From positions 1-61,409 of the forward strand of contig NZ_JABFOE010000019.1 in the NCBI RefSeq assembly GCF_013116745.1: a stretch of 61,409 nt of DNA, given 5' to 3'. The translations under genes were made by a program, and so were the position numbers. The notes below the pieces were generated by a model that did no database searches, was not told the DNA's origin, and saw only the letters and a list, made by a program, of their open reading frames with translations. Shown here piece by piece: positions 47,764 through 56,629 of this stretch. This DNA is from Arthrobacter sp. 260 (GTDB lineage: Bacteria; Actinomycetota; Actinomycetes; Actinomycetales; Micrococcaceae). How positions within the stretch are numbered: position 1 is the stretch's first letter; every line of letters starts with the position of its first letter.

Positions 47764-48696
47764 TCAGTCCCACCGGGTCGGGTCCGTCTCCAGCCGGGTT
47801 CTGTCCCACTGGCCGGTCGTTGCTGCCGCGGCATAGGTGGCCTGCAGGAATTCGAAGAGCACCAGGTCGGGGTTCGGCGCGGATCGCACCACCTCGTAGG
47901 GCAGGAGGAACTGCCCATTCTCGACCGAATAGAAAGCGCCCGGCGGTCCGGCTGGCTGGTCGGCAAACCCGGACGGCTCCGGATAGGCGTAGGAGTAGAA
48001 CGCACCCTCCTCCCCGCCGCCGGGCCAGAATCCGCAGCTGCTGAGCTCCTTGGAATAGCCTTCCTCCATCACCCAGTCACCGCAGTTAGGGGCACCGCCG
48101 GGGTGCACTGGAGCGTCCCGGCCAGAGAAGCGGGTGCACGCCAGGTCCATGGCGCCCCAGAAGAAGTGGACCGGGCTGACCTTGCCGATGAAGTGCGCCC
48201 GAAACTGATTCATCACCCGGTCCGCCTGCACAAGCTGACGCCAAAAGAGGTGGGCGGCCACCGGGTCGTAGGAGGCGTGCACGGTGTCTTCAGCGAACGG
48301 GATCGCCGGATCCACCTCGTTGGGCCGCGCCTGGATGACCGTTTCAATGCCCAGCTCGGCAAGCGCCCCCATGATCCAGGAATGAAAATCCCTGACCGGC
48401 ATGGGTGCCAGGGCCAGCTCCCGGGTCTGCCCGTCCCCGCTGCGGACCCTGAGCCGGTGGTCGCAGAAGTCGAACTCGATGTCGAAAACGGTGTCCCGGT
48501 AGGGGATGGCCGACGTCGTCAATCCGCGGGCACTGACATACAACGTGACCTGCCACCAGTGGTTGAGCAGGGGGGCGTGGGCGAGCCGAATCTTGCCGAC
48601 GATCTGCGTCCACATATGCAGGGTGTCCCGCGTGTCAGACCAATCGTCGACACGGAGACGGGGCCATGCCGTTGCGTCGCTGTCGCGTTGCACCAT
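47764..48696 (-). CDS. DUF5996 family protein
   Basis: A 310-residue soluble protein starting at ATG 48696 with AGAGGAA upstream. Family features: WPRLRVDDWSDTRDTLHMWTQIVGKIRLA at the start, HWWQVTLYVSARGLTTSAIPY, and near residue 190 HFFWGAMDLACTRFSGR, with GFWPGGG further on. The histidine- and tryptophan-rich pattern suggests a metal- or ligand-binding enzyme, but no activity is known to me. It converges on the ROK gene and is divergent from pyrE. Confidence 0.8.
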   Translation of the reverse strand: MVQRDSDATAWPRLRVDDWSDTRDTLHMWTQIVGKIRLAHAPLLNHWWQVTLYVSARGLTTSAIPYRDTVFDIEFDFCDHRLRVRSGDGQTRELALAPMPVRDFHSWIMGALAELGIETVIQARPNEVDPAIPFAEDTVHASYDPVAAHLFWRQLVQADRVMNQFRAHFIGKVSPVHFFWGAMDLACTRFSGRDAPVHPGGAPNCGDWVMEEGYSKELSSCGFWPGGGEEGAFYSYAYPEPSGFADQPAGPPGAFYSVENGQFLLPYEVVRSAPNPDLVLFEFLQATYAAAATTGQWDRTRLETDPTRWD

Positions 48697-48790
48697 AGCG
48701 GGTTCCTCTCGGGGGAGGGTCAAGGTGTCACAGAGCCTACCGAACCGGATCCCGCATGTCGCCACCGGAAGAGACATTAGGATTGCAACC

Positions 48791-49354
48791 ATGACCGTCG
48801 ATACCGCCGCCCGCGACCGCCTGCGTGAACTCATCCAGGAATTGGCCATCGTTCACGAGAAAGTGACCCTGTCCAGCGGTAAGGAAGCCGACTACTACAT
48901 CGACCTGCGCCGGATCACCCTTCACCACGAGGCGTCGCAGCTGGTGGGTCAGGTGATGCTGCAAATGCTCGACGACGCCGGCATCGCCTTCGAGAGCGCT
49001 GGCGGACTGACCATGGGTGCCGACCCGGTGGGAACCGCCGTCATGCACGCTGCCGCCCGCGACAACCGAGGCATTGACGCGTTCGTGGTGCGCAAGACCC
49101 AGAAGACCCACGGCATGGCCCGTCAGGTGGAGGGCCCCGACGTCGCCGGCCGGACCGTCGTCGTTCTCGAGGACACTTCGACCACCGGCGGGTCGGCACT
49201 GACCGCCGTCGAAGGTGTCCGGCGGGCGGGCGGCAAGGTGCAGGCGGTGGCGGTCATCGTCGACCGGGACACCGGGTCCAAGGAACGCATCGAGTCGGAA
49301 GCCGGGGTGCCCTACCTCTACGCGTTCGGTAAAGATGAGCTCGGCTTGAGCTAG
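48791..49354 (+). CDS. pyrE: Orotate phosphoribosyltransferase
   Basis: A 187-residue PRTase; ATG 48791 is chosen because the protein then begins at the family's first helix (TVDTAARDRLRELI). SSGKEADYYIDLR is the orotate-binding region, and the PRPP motif is VVVLEDTSTTGGSALTAV near residue 122. FVVRKTQKTHG forms the catalytic loop. It makes OMP from orotate and PRPP in pyrimidine biosynthesis. Isolated from other pyr genes, as is often the case in actinobacteria. Confidence 0.93.
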   Translation: MTVDTAARDRLRELIQELAIVHEKVTLSSGKEADYYIDLRRITLHHEASQLVGQVMLQMLDDAGIAFESAGGLTMGADPVGTAVMHAAARDNRGIDAFVVRKTQKTHGMARQVEGPDVAGRTVVVLEDTSTTGGSALTAVEGVRRAGGKVQAVAVIVDRDTGSKERIESEAGVPYLYAFGKDELGLS

Positions 49355-49370
49355 CACCCTGGGCAGACCG

Positions 49371-50372
49371 ATGACTGAGGACGCCGAGCGGCTGCTTCGC
49401 TATGCGCACGGGATCAAAGGCATGTCCCGCCGGTCCTTCATCGCTGGCTCCGCGTTTGGGCTCACCCTCGCCGCCGACCTGTTCCTGACCCGCCAGATCC
49501 AGGAGGAACGCGAGGAGTTGCAGATACTCCCCGTCGAGGACGCGGAAGCCGCACGCCGGTTCCCCCGGACACGGTGGATCATCTTCCCCGGCTACAAGAC
49601 CGGCTGGGAAGAGGGTGGTTGGATTGCCAACTCCCTCCAGCCCGCCCTCAGCCAGCGCGGGCAGATCGCGGTGATGGGATATTCGAACCGCGGGCTGAAC
49701 GTCGCCAACATCGTCGCCGCCCTGAACCGGTACGTGAGGATTTTCCAGGTGGAAACGCTCTACTTCTATGGCCACAGCTTCGGCGGGATGGTGGCGATCG
49801 AGGTGGCATCGCAGCTGCGCGGGCTGGGAATCGCTGTGGAGCTGATCATCCTCGATTCGAGTCCCCACTCCCGGGATGACGTACTGGATCAGGCCGTGTT
49901 CGAGGGCGTGGTGTTCCTGTACGACGCCGGCTACCGGGTCCCCACTGTGCTGCGCGGCAGCTACGAGCTGGGCGAGCGGATCGTCAACAAGAACGAGCGC
50001 ACCTGGCGGCAGATCCTGAACCAGACCCTTGAGCAACTCTCCCCGCTCGCACCGTCGAGCGTCCTGATCCAGTCGCAGTCCTCGTACATCTACCACTACA
50101 ACGTCACCCGTTTCCAGGAGACGCTGGGTGATACGCAGATTGCCTTCATCGGCAACCCCAACGACGGCACGGTCAACTATGCCCGGGCCAGGCCGGGTTG
50201 GGCGGAAGCCTTCCCGGACAACCTGGTGTCGGCCGACTACGTCACCGAGGGTGCCCTTCCCGCGCACGCCAGCCCGCAGTGGAACCCACTGATCTATCAG
50301 AGCATCGTCGTCGCGCTGCAGGACGAGTTCCTGCCCCTGCCACAGGGCGGTTCCCTGCGAAGCGCCTACTGA
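49371..50372 (+). CDS. Alpha/beta hydrolase with twin-arginine N-terminus
   Basis: A 333-residue protein. SRRSFIAG (19-26) followed by a hydrophobic stretch resembles a Tat signal, suggesting export folded or membrane anchoring. The nucleophile elbow is GHSFGG (134-139, Ser136); WIIFPGY near residue 70 could form the oxyanion hole. The catalytic Asp and His are not certain; HAS near residue 304 is a candidate for the His. It lies 16 bp after pyrE. Its stop overlaps that of the converging phosphatase by seven bases. Substrate unknown. Confidence 0.7.
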   Translation: MTEDAERLLRYAHGIKGMSRRSFIAGSAFGLTLAADLFLTRQIQEEREELQILPVEDAEAARRFPRTRWIIFPGYKTGWEEGGWIANSLQPALSQRGQIAVMGYSNRGLNVANIVAALNRYVRIFQVETLYFYGHSFGGMVAIEVASQLRGLGIAVELIILDSSPHSRDDVLDQAVFEGVVFLYDAGYRVPTVLRGSYELGERIVNKNERTWRQILNQTLEQLSPLAPSSVLIQSQSSYIYHYNVTRFQETLGDTQIAFIGNPNDGTVNYARARPGWAEAFPDNLVSADYVTEGALPAHASPQWNPLIYQSIVVALQDEFLPLPQGGSLRSAY

Positions 50373-51100
50373 CCGCTGAGCGTTCTCCGGAGCCGGCCCA
50401 GGTCGCGGCGGTCCATTCCGGCACCCTCCAGGAACGCGTCGACGGTTCCGAACTCGCGGCGCAGCCCCTTGATGAACGTGGCCATGGCGCCCTCCGGCGA
50501 GGTCAGGATCACCGGCGGGTTCTCCATCGACAGGCGGCCAGTCCCGGCGGGCGCGTCCCCCATCCACAGCTTCGCCAGTGCCGGCAGAATCTCCGGCAGG
50601 GCGCCAGTCGTGTGGGCGTAGTCCTTGATGATCAGCTCGTCGGCGACTCCGGCCACGAGGAGAATCACCGCGGTGATCACTCCGGTGCGGTCCTTGCCCG
50701 CGGCGCAATGCACCAGGGTGGTCCGGCCCGCCACGATCGGCTCCAGCGCATCGACCACCACCGTGGGCCGGCTGTGCAGCCACCCCACGTAGTAGTTGCC
50801 CAGGTCCTCAGCGGTCAGCAACCCCATGGTCGACGCCGGGTTGGCGTCGGATGGGTCCAACGGGGCGGCAAAGAGATCGATCCCCGCGTCGGCGGCTACC
50901 TGCCAGGGTGCCATCCCCGCCTCACGGTGGCTGCGCAGATCAACGATCGACTGGATCCCTTGAGCCGTCAGGAAATCCATGGTCGCCGCCCGGTCCCAGT
51001 CGAACGGTTGGCTGGAGCGGAACACCCTGCCCGGCACCGGTGCCCGTGGATCGGCGGCGGTGAGCTCGGCGATGTCCCGCAGGTTGAGCACCCCGGGCAC
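50366..51100 (-). CDS. Tyrosine-protein phosphatase, DSP/PtpB-like
   Basis: A 244-residue phosphatase from GTG 51100. The signature is HCAAGKDRTG: Cys132 to Arg138 (CX5R) with Lys and Asp in the loop as in the PtpB/atypical lipid-phosphatase group. RDIAELTA near the N-terminus and VFRSSQP are also family features (NxRD and RS segments). It removes phosphate from Tyr or phosphoinositides; some members are secreted virulence factors, but this one has no signal peptide. It follows the HAD gene by 4 bp. Confidence 0.87.
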   Translation of the reverse strand: MPGVLNLRDIAELTAADPRAPVPGRVFRSSQPFDWDRAATMDFLTAQGIQSIVDLRSHREAGMAPWQVAADAGIDLFAAPLDPSDANPASTMGLLTAEDLGNYYVGWLHSRPTVVVDALEPIVAGRTTLVHCAAGKDRTGVITAVILLVAGVADELIIKDYAHTTGALPEILPALAKLWMGDAPAGTGRLSMENPPVILTSPEGAMATFIKGLRREFGTVDAFLEGAGMDRRDLGRLRRTLSGQ

Positions 51101-51104
51101 CGGA

Positions 51105-51884
51105 CTAGACCTGTTCGATCAGGTCCGCCACTGACTCCATGATCTGGGCGGGCCGGAAAGGGTACGCGTCGATGTCGGCGCGCTGGGTGATACCGCTGAG
51201 CACCAGCACCGTGTGCAACCCCGCCTCCATCCCCGCAATGATGTCGGTGTCCATCCGGTCGCCGATCATCGCTGTGGTTTCGGAGTGGGCGTCGATCTGG
51301 TTCATGGCCGAGCGGAACATCATGGGATTGGGTTTGCCCACAATGTAGGGAACACGGCTGGTGGCAGCGGTGATCAGGGCGGCGACCGCCCCCGTTGCGG
51401 GCAGCGGCCCCTCCTTTGACGGCCCCGTGACGTCAGGGTTCGTTGCGATGAACCGTGCGCCGCCCTCGACCAGCCGGATGGCCTTGGTGATCGCCTCAAA
51501 CGAGTAGGTGCGTGTTTCCCCGAGCACCACATAGTCGGGGGCCTGGTCCGTGAGCACGAAACCGGCCTCATGCAGTGCCGTTGTCAGGCCGGCTTCCCCA
51601 ATCACGTACGCCCGGCCGCCCGGCAACTGTTCCTTGAGGAACTGCGCCGTGGCCAGAGCCGAGGTCCACAGGTTCTCCTCCGGAATTTCCAGACCGGAGG
51701 CCTTGAGCCTGGCCGCGAGGTCCCGCGGAGTGTAGATGGAGTTGTTGGTCAGCACCAGGAAGCGCTTGGACGTGGCCACCCAGCGGTCGATCAGCTCCGC
51801 AGCGCCTGGGATCGCCTGGTTCTCGTGCACCAGGACACCGTCCATGTCCGTCAGCCAGCACTCAATATGTTCGTTCTCACGCAT
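51105..51884 (-). CDS. HAD-IIA family phosphatase (NagD-like)
   Basis: A 259-residue HAD hydrolase with the nucleophile motif LTDMDGVL near residue 12, LVLTNNS (motif II) near 45, KPNPMMF with the Lys of motif III near 185 and MIGDRMDTDI (motif IV) near 205. The C2-type cap between motifs II and III places it with NagD, AraL and p-nitrophenyl phosphatases. It dephosphorylates small sugar phosphates or nucleotides. Cotranscribed with the tyrosine phosphatase. Confidence 0.88.
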   Translation of the reverse strand: MRENEHIECWLTDMDGVLVHENQAIPGAAELIDRWVATSKRFLVLTNNSIYTPRDLAARLKASGLEIPEENLWTSALATAQFLKEQLPGGRAYVIGEAGLTTALHEAGFVLTDQAPDYVVLGETRTYSFEAITKAIRLVEGGARFIATNPDVTGPSKEGPLPATGAVAALITAATSRVPYIVGKPNPMMFRSAMNQIDAHSETTAMIGDRMDTDIIAGMEAGLHTVLVLSGITQRADIDAYPFRPAQIMESVADLIEQV

Positions 51885-51947
51885 GTGATCTCTCCCTGCC
51901 GTCCGGCGGTGCTCTAGGACCTCAGTCTTTCACCTTAGGCTGGGAGC

Positions 51948-52583
51948 GTGAAAGAAAATCCCGAATTCCCGCTGGTCCCGGTCGGCGTCGGCCCCTGGGA
52001 GGGGCAACTGCCAGAGGGAGAGCACTGGGATGCCGAACTCCTCGCCGCGGGTGACACCCGCAACGTCGTCGACCGGTACCGGTACTGGACCCACGAGGCG
52101 ATCGTCGCAGACCTCGACTCCCGCCGCCACAACTTTCACGTTGCCATCGAGAACTGGCAGCACGACCTGAACATCGGGTCTGTGGTGCGCACAGCCAACG
52201 CCTTCATGGCCAAGGAAGTCCACATCATCGGACGACGGCGGTGGAACCGACGGGGCGCGATGGTGACCGACCGCTATCAGCACGTCCGGCACCACCCCAC
52301 GGTCGAGGAGTTCGTCACGTGGGCGGAAGGGGAGGGCCTGCGGATCATCGGGATCGACAACTTCCCGGATTCCGTGCCCCTGGAAACCTACGACCTGCCG
52401 GAAAACTGCGTGCTGGTCTTCGGCCAGGAGGGACCGGGCCTGACACCCGAGGTGCACGCCGCTGCCGATGCCACCCTCTCCATCGCCCAGTTCGGGTCTA
52501 CCCGGTCCATCAACGCCTCGGCCGCTGCTGCGATTGCCATGCACGGGTGGGTCCGCCGGCACGTCTTCGGGCAGGGAGTCTGA
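51948..52583 (+). CDS. SpoU/TrmH family RNA 2'-O-methyltransferase
   Basis: A 211-residue SPOUT methyltransferase. Motif 1 is NIGSVVRTANAF near residue 70 (N and R of the active site), motif 2 is LVFGQEGPGLTPEV near 150 and motif 3 is STRSINASAAAAIAMHGW near 185. It should act on a ribose in tRNA or rRNA using SAM bound in a trefoil knot. It starts at GTG 51948 and is divergent from the HAD gene. Confidence 0.88.
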   Translation: MKENPEFPLVPVGVGPWEGQLPEGEHWDAELLAAGDTRNVVDRYRYWTHEAIVADLDSRRHNFHVAIENWQHDLNIGSVVRTANAFMAKEVHIIGRRRWNRRGAMVTDRYQHVRHHPTVEEFVTWAEGEGLRIIGIDNFPDSVPLETYDLPENCVLVFGQEGPGLTPEVHAAADATLSIAQFGSTRSINASAAAAIAMHGWVRRHVFGQGV

Positions 52584-52605
52584 CCATGAGCGCACCCGTT
52601 GGGGC

Positions 52606-52673
52606 CAGAAACGGCCCGGACGGTCTGAACGGTCGCGCGCAACCGGCAAACCTGACCCCGGGGGCCGTTTCTG
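52606..52673 (+). repeat. 12-bp perfect inverted repeat with a 44-bp interior
   Basis: CAGAAACGGCCC (52606-52617) and GGGCCGTTTCTG (52662-52673) flank a 44-bp GC-rich interior. The structure lies between the SpoU gene and the aldolase. It may be a terminator or a leader RNA. A 35-codon frame at 52586-52693 spans it but has no protein-like features I trust. Confidence 0.5.
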
Positions 52674-52756
52674 CTGATCGGGCAGTCGAATAGGATGGCT
52701 TAAGCGGTCAGTTTCCATCCCGCCTGTTTACGCACGCATTCCACGAAGGAGTCCTT

Positions 52757-53776
52757 ATGCCTATCGCAACACCTGAGATCTATTCAGAAATGATCGACCG
52801 TGCCAAGGCTGGGGGCTTCGCGTATCCGGCCGTGAACGTGACCTCCTCCCAGACCCTCAACGCGGCGATGCGCGGGTTCGCCGAGGCCGGTTCCGACGGC
52901 ATCGTGCAGGTCTCCACCGGCGGCGCCGCCTACTGGTCCGGCGCGTCGGTGAAGGACATGGTGGTCGGATCCCTCGGCTTCGCCGCCTTCGCCCACGAAG
53001 TAGCCAAGAAGTATGACGTGAACATTGCGCTGCACACCGACCACTGCCCCAAGGACAAACTGGACGAGTTTGTCCTGCCCCTGCTCGCGGCGTCGGAAGA
53101 GGCAGTCAAGCGCGGCAACAACCCGATCTTCCAGTCACACATGTGGGACGGCTCAGCTGAAACCCTCGAGGAAAACCTGCGCATCGCCAAGGAGATCCTG
53201 CCCCGCGCAGCAGCAGCGAAGATCATCCTCGAGGTTGAGATCGGCACCGTCGGTGGCGAGGAGGACGGCGTCGAGAACGCCATCAACGACAAGCTGTACA
53301 CCACCGTCGAAGACGCCCTGGCCACGGTCGAGGCGTTGGGTTCCGGCGAGCACGGCCGCTACCTGACCGCCCTGACCTTCGGTAATGTGCACGGCGTGTA
53401 CAAGCCCGGCGGCGTCAAGCTCCGCCCCGAGATCCTCAAGGACATCCAGGACCAGATCGGCTCCAAACTGGGCAAGGACAAGCCCTTCGACCTGGTGTTC
53501 CACGGCGGATCCGGCTCCTCGGACCAGGAAATCTCCGACGCCGTCTCCTACGGAGTCATCAAGATGAACATCGACACGGATACGCAGTACGCGTTCACCC
53601 GCCCGGTGGTTGACCACATGCTGAAGAACTACGACGGCGTGCTCAAGGTCGACAACGAGGTGGGCAACAAGAAGGTGTACGACCCCCGCGTCTGGGGTGC
53701 AGCCGCCGAAGCCGGCCTGGCCGCCCGCGTCGTGGAAGCTGCAGCCTCCCTGGGCTCCGCCGGAAAGAAGCTCTAG
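52757..53776 (+). CDS. fbaA: Class II fructose-bisphosphate aldolase
   Basis: A 339-residue zinc aldolase. HTDHC at 93-97 holds the catalytic Asp and a zinc His; LEVEIGTVGGEEDG, GNVHGVYKPG (second zinc His) and VFHGGSGSS (third, and phosphate binding) follow; INIDTD-type MNIDTDTQYAFTRP near 275 is the substrate-binding loop. AAGGAG precedes the ATG. It cleaves fructose-1,6-bisphosphate in glycolysis and runs in reverse for gluconeogenesis. DUF3151 starts one base after its stop. Confidence 0.96.
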   Translation: MPIATPEIYSEMIDRAKAGGFAYPAVNVTSSQTLNAAMRGFAEAGSDGIVQVSTGGAAYWSGASVKDMVVGSLGFAAFAHEVAKKYDVNIALHTDHCPKDKLDEFVLPLLAASEEAVKRGNNPIFQSHMWDGSAETLEENLRIAKEILPRAAAAKIILEVEIGTVGGEEDGVENAINDKLYTTVEDALATVEALGSGEHGRYLTALTFGNVHGVYKPGGVKLRPEILKDIQDQIGSKLGKDKPFDLVFHGGSGSSDQEISDAVSYGVIKMNIDTDTQYAFTRPVVDHMLKNYDGVLKVDNEVGNKKVYDPRVWGAAAEAGLAARVVEAAASLGSAGKKL

Positions 53777-53777
53777 T

Positions 53778-54197
53778 ATGTCCGACGAGTTCCGCCGCAA
53801 CCTCCTCGGCCCCGAGCCGACCCTCCTTCCCGAGGAGACGGACCTCAGCGCCCGGATCGACGCCGGTGACGAAGCGGTAGATCTTGCCGCCAAGTACCCG
53901 ACGTCGTCCCTGGTGTGGGCCATCCTGGCCGACGAAGCCTACGCCGACGGCCGCACCATCGAGTCCTACGCGTACGCCAGGACCGGCTACCACCGCGGTC
54001 TTGACGCGCTGCGCCGTAACGGCTGGCGTGGGACCGGGCCCGTGCCCTACTCGCACGAACCCAACCGCGGTTTCCTCCGCTCGCTCTACGCCCTGGGCCG
54101 GGCGGCGGCATCGATCGGCGAGATCGACGAGGCCGAGCGGATCGCGAAGTTCCTTGGCGAATCCGACCCGGAAGCCAGCAAGCAACTGGGCAGCTAG
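53778..54197 (+). CDS. DUF3151 family protein
   Basis: A 139-residue protein starting at ATG 53778. NLLGPEPTLLPEE at the start, VDLAAKYPTSSLVWAILADEAY and GWRGTGPVPYSHEPNRGFLRSLYALGRAA are hallmarks of DUF3151, an actinobacterial family made of TPR-like helices and usually encoded next to fructose-bisphosphate aldolase, as here. No activity is known. Linkage to the aldolase suggests a role in its regulation or assembly; that is inference. Confidence 0.88.
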   Translation: MSDEFRRNLLGPEPTLLPEETDLSARIDAGDEAVDLAAKYPTSSLVWAILADEAYADGRTIESYAYARTGYHRGLDALRRNGWRGTGPVPYSHEPNRGFLRSLYALGRAAASIGEIDEAERIAKFLGESDPEASKQLGS

Positions 54198-54215
54198 GCC
54201 TAGTGGGCAGCTAGC

Positions 54216-54812
54216 TCACGGTCGCCTGATGCTGGTCACTACGGTGACCAGCATCGGAGCGGCGGGGGCGGAGCTGAACCCGAACCGAACCGGCGGTGTC
54301 AGCGGTGCCAGGTTGCCCAAATCCCGTCCATCCAGGCTGGCTGTCGCGGAAACCACCTTCCGCGCCATCGTGACGCCATAGTATTCAGTGCGGCCGTTGC
54401 CGGCCGATCCCGCTGTCCTGACCCCGGGCATGACCAGGCCTGCCACCGGGTTGATGAGGCTCAGCCAGGCCGGCGACGTCGCAAGCCGCGCCGGAACGAG
54501 GCGCAGCATCCGCCCCAGCACCGTCACCGCGCCGAGCTGCGCGGTAACCGCCAGCGAACCCGCGGTCACGGTCAGCCGGCGGTCGTCGAGGGTCGAAACC
54601 ACATCAACCACCCGGACCACATCGAAGCTGTAGGTCGCGCTGACGTAGTCGGCCACCGCCTGCGACGGGGCGATCAGGGTCCGCTCACCACTGGCATCCT
54701 CCATCATGACGTCGGTGAACGCCCCCAACGGCGACTCGGCCCACCTGCCGATCACCAGCCGTGTCCCCGACCCCGTGCCGAGCCCTGCAATGTTGCCCAC
54801 GAAACGATCCAT
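54216..54812 (-). CDS. Conserved protein of unknown function
   Basis: A 198-residue protein starting at ATG 54812. It begins MDRFVGNIAGLGTGSGTRLVIGRW and contains alternating hydrophobic strands (VRVVDVVSTLDDRRLTV, LAVTAQLGAV), suggesting a beta-rich fold, with a hydrophobic loop LSLINPVAGLVMPGV near residue 120. No signal peptide. I do not recognise the family; hydrophobic, glycine-rich segments suggest lipid or membrane contact. It is divergent from the DoxX gene, separated by 47 bp. Confidence 0.6.
   Translation of the reverse strand: MDRFVGNIAGLGTGSGTRLVIGRWAESPLGAFTDVMMEDASGERTLIAPSQAVADYVSATYSFDVVRVVDVVSTLDDRRLTVTAGSLAVTAQLGAVTVLGRMLRLVPARLATSPAWLSLINPVAGLVMPGVRTAGSAGNGRTEYYGVTMARKVVSATASLDGRDLGNLAPLTPPVRFGFSSAPAAPMLVTVVTSIRRP
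54228..54255. terminator. Hairpin between converging genes
   Basis: GATGCTGGTCAC (54228-54239), loop TACG, GTGACCAGCATC (54244-54255): a perfect 12-bp stem. It follows the DUF3151 gene and lies inside the last codons of the opposing gene (54216-54812), which therefore encodes half its own terminator. Confidence 0.7.
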
Positions 54813-54859
54813 GAGGACATTCTCTCCTCCGCAGCTCTCCCGGGTGGCATCATGGCGGT

Positions 54860-55246
54860 ATGCAGAAGAGCAGGAGTGAACTGGTATGGCTGGGGTTGGC
54901 AGCGATCCTGGCGTTCTTTTTCGTGCGGGCCGGGATCGAAAAGGTGATCGGCGAACCTGCGGCGCTGCTTCCCTTCCAAAAGTCGGGACTGCCCGAGTGG
55001 ACGGTGTACCTGACGGCCGCAGGTGAATTCCTGGGCAGCGCCGCTCTCTTCGTTCCCCGGCTGCGCACCCTGGGAGCACTGGTCCTGGTACTGGTCATGC
55101 TCGGTGCTGCGGTGACCAACATCGCCAACGGCGACCCCCAGTACGTGTGGACCAACGTGTTGTTGGGAGCTGGCGCACTGCTGCTGGCCTGGCAGGGTCG
55201 GAGACACCTCCCGGCCCGTGGTCGGCGCAGCACACCCCGTGACTGA
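54860..55246 (+). CDS. DoxX family small membrane protein
   Basis: A 128-residue protein with four hydrophobic helices. LAAILAFFFVRAGIEKVIG with the conserved Arg/Gly segment, FLGSAALFVPRLRTLGALVLVLVMLGA and a basic tail match DoxX. DoxX-type proteins take part in redox or oxidative-stress responses at the membrane in some actinobacteria. Its stop overlaps the probable start of the AraC gene. Confidence 0.8.
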   Translation: MQKSRSELVWLGLAAILAFFFVRAGIEKVIGEPAALLPFQKSGLPEWTVYLTAAGEFLGSAALFVPRLRTLGALVLVLVMLGAAVTNIANGDPQYVWTNVLLGAGALLLAWQGRRHLPARGRRSTPRD

Positions 55247-56102
55247 TGTGGGAGCCCAACGTGCACCGTTCGAGTCCCACTACCGGCCACCCGCCGGAGA
55301 ACTGGGCCGGTTCGTCGAGACCTTCTGGGCCGCCCACGGGCAACTCAAGGCGACCCGTGAGCTCATTGCCCCGACCGGGTCCACCGTCGCGGCGATCATC
55401 CTGGGTCCCCCGATCATCCAGGGCCACCCCGGCGGGCAGCCGTCCCCTATGCGCCGGGGATTCCTGATCGGCCCGCACGAGGGGCCGATCATCAACCAGC
55501 CGACCGGACAAACCTTCGCCGTCGGCTTCGTCACCACGCCGGTGGGGTGCGAGGCATTGCTGGGTGTCCGTCCGGCAGCGGTGCGCGCGCGGGCCGTCGA
55601 ACTGGACGCCGTCTGGCCACCGGCGTCTGCGCTCCGGAAGGTGCTCGTTCAAGCGGTGGCCGCGGGGGCACCCCTGTCCGAGCTGGTCGACGTAGTCGAA
55701 GCGGCACTCGCGAAGAATGTGCAATGCTCGATCCCCGGCTTCGAACGGTGTGAGGCGGCTATCCGGTTGCTGCAGGAAGACCCGATGATCCCGGTGCCGG
55801 TGGTCGCCTCCCGGCTCGGCCTGGCCCACGGGTCCCTGGACCGGGAGTTCGCCAGGATCGTGGGGCTGTCCCCGCGGTCAATGGCACGGATCATCAGGTT
55901 GCGCCGGCTCCTCGCCGATATCGACGTCCACCAGCGGGTGAGGTGGGCAGAGGTGGCGACCGGGCTGGGCTGGTTCGATCAGGCGCACCTGATCCGCGAC
56001 TTCTCCCGGCACACCGGTGTCACCCCGGGGGAGTACCTTGCGGCCCAGCGCGCCGGGTATCCGCCCGACCAGGCCGCCCCCGGCTTCGTGCCCAGCGGTT
56101 AG
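55239..56102 (+). CDS. AraC family transcriptional regulator
   Basis: The last 100 residues hold two helix-turn-helix units: VPVVASRLGLAHGSLDREFARIVGLSPRSM and WAEVATGLGWFDQAHLIRDFSRHTGVTPGEYL. The N-terminal 170 residues start HYRPPAGELGRFVETFWAAHG, similar to the DUF6597-type effector domain. GTG 55239 overlaps the DoxX stop; GTG 55248 or 55218 are also possible. Probable target: the adjacent DoxX or SRPBCC genes. Confidence 0.82.
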   Translation: MTDVGAQRAPFESHYRPPAGELGRFVETFWAAHGQLKATRELIAPTGSTVAAIILGPPIIQGHPGGQPSPMRRGFLIGPHEGPIINQPTGQTFAVGFVTTPVGCEALLGVRPAAVRARAVELDAVWPPASALRKVLVQAVAAGAPLSELVDVVEAALAKNVQCSIPGFERCEAAIRLLQEDPMIPVPVVASRLGLAHGSLDREFARIVGLSPRSMARIIRLRRLLADIDVHQRVRWAEVATGLGWFDQAHLIRDFSRHTGVTPGEYLAAQRAGYPPDQAAPGFVPSG

Positions 56103-56191
56103 AAGGATGTGAAAACCATCCAATTCCTGTGAGCCGGACGGCTTTACGGTGGAGGCGTCTTCCGTCCCACCGACCGAAAGTAGCTGTCACG

Positions 56192-56629
56192 ATGAGCCAG
56201 GCGTTCGCCTCCCATGAAACGATCAACCTCCCCGCAGAGACTGTGTGGACACAACTCACCGACTGGTCGGGCGCACCGCGCTGGATGCCCGGTGTATCCG
56301 ACCCGAAAACCGATGGCGACCTGGCGGTCGGGTCCCCGCTGCGCTTCACGGCCCGCGGCAAGGAACGGGTCTCCGAGGTGACGCAGCTGGCTCCCGGGCG
56401 CAGCATCACCCTGACCTCGCACGTCGGCAGGACCCGGGCTGACTACCAGTACTCCCTCACCCCGCTCGACGCCGGATCCACGGCAGTCGACCTGGTGGCG
56501 ACTGTGACCACGGACGGTGCGATGAAACTCCTGGGCCCGGTCATCCGGAAGGCCATCGCCCGGGAGGACTCGGTCCAGCTGACCAACTTCAGAAAGACCC
56601 TCGAAGGGCCTCCCGTGGACGCCGATTAG
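56192..56629 (+). CDS. SRPBCC (START-like) family protein
   Basis: A 145-residue protein from ATG 56192. FASHETINLPAETVWTQLTDWSGAPRWMPGV at the N-terminus is the typical beginning of the polyketide cyclase/dehydrase-like SRPBCC fold, followed by beta-strands and a C-terminal helix (EDSVQLTNFRKTLEG). It binds a hydrophobic ligand in the family; the ligand here is unknown. It follows the AraC gene. Confidence 0.82.
   Translation: MSQAFASHETINLPAETVWTQLTDWSGAPRWMPGVSDPKTDGDLAVGSPLRFTARGKERVSEVTQLAPGRSITLTSHVGRTRADYQYSLTPLDAGSTAVDLVATVTTDGAMKLLGPVIRKAIAREDSVQLTNFRKTLEGPPVDAD

Noticed and set aside
49254..50783. 509-codon frame opposite the alpha/beta hydrolase
   Set aside because: Antisense frame crossing two real genes; no domain seen.
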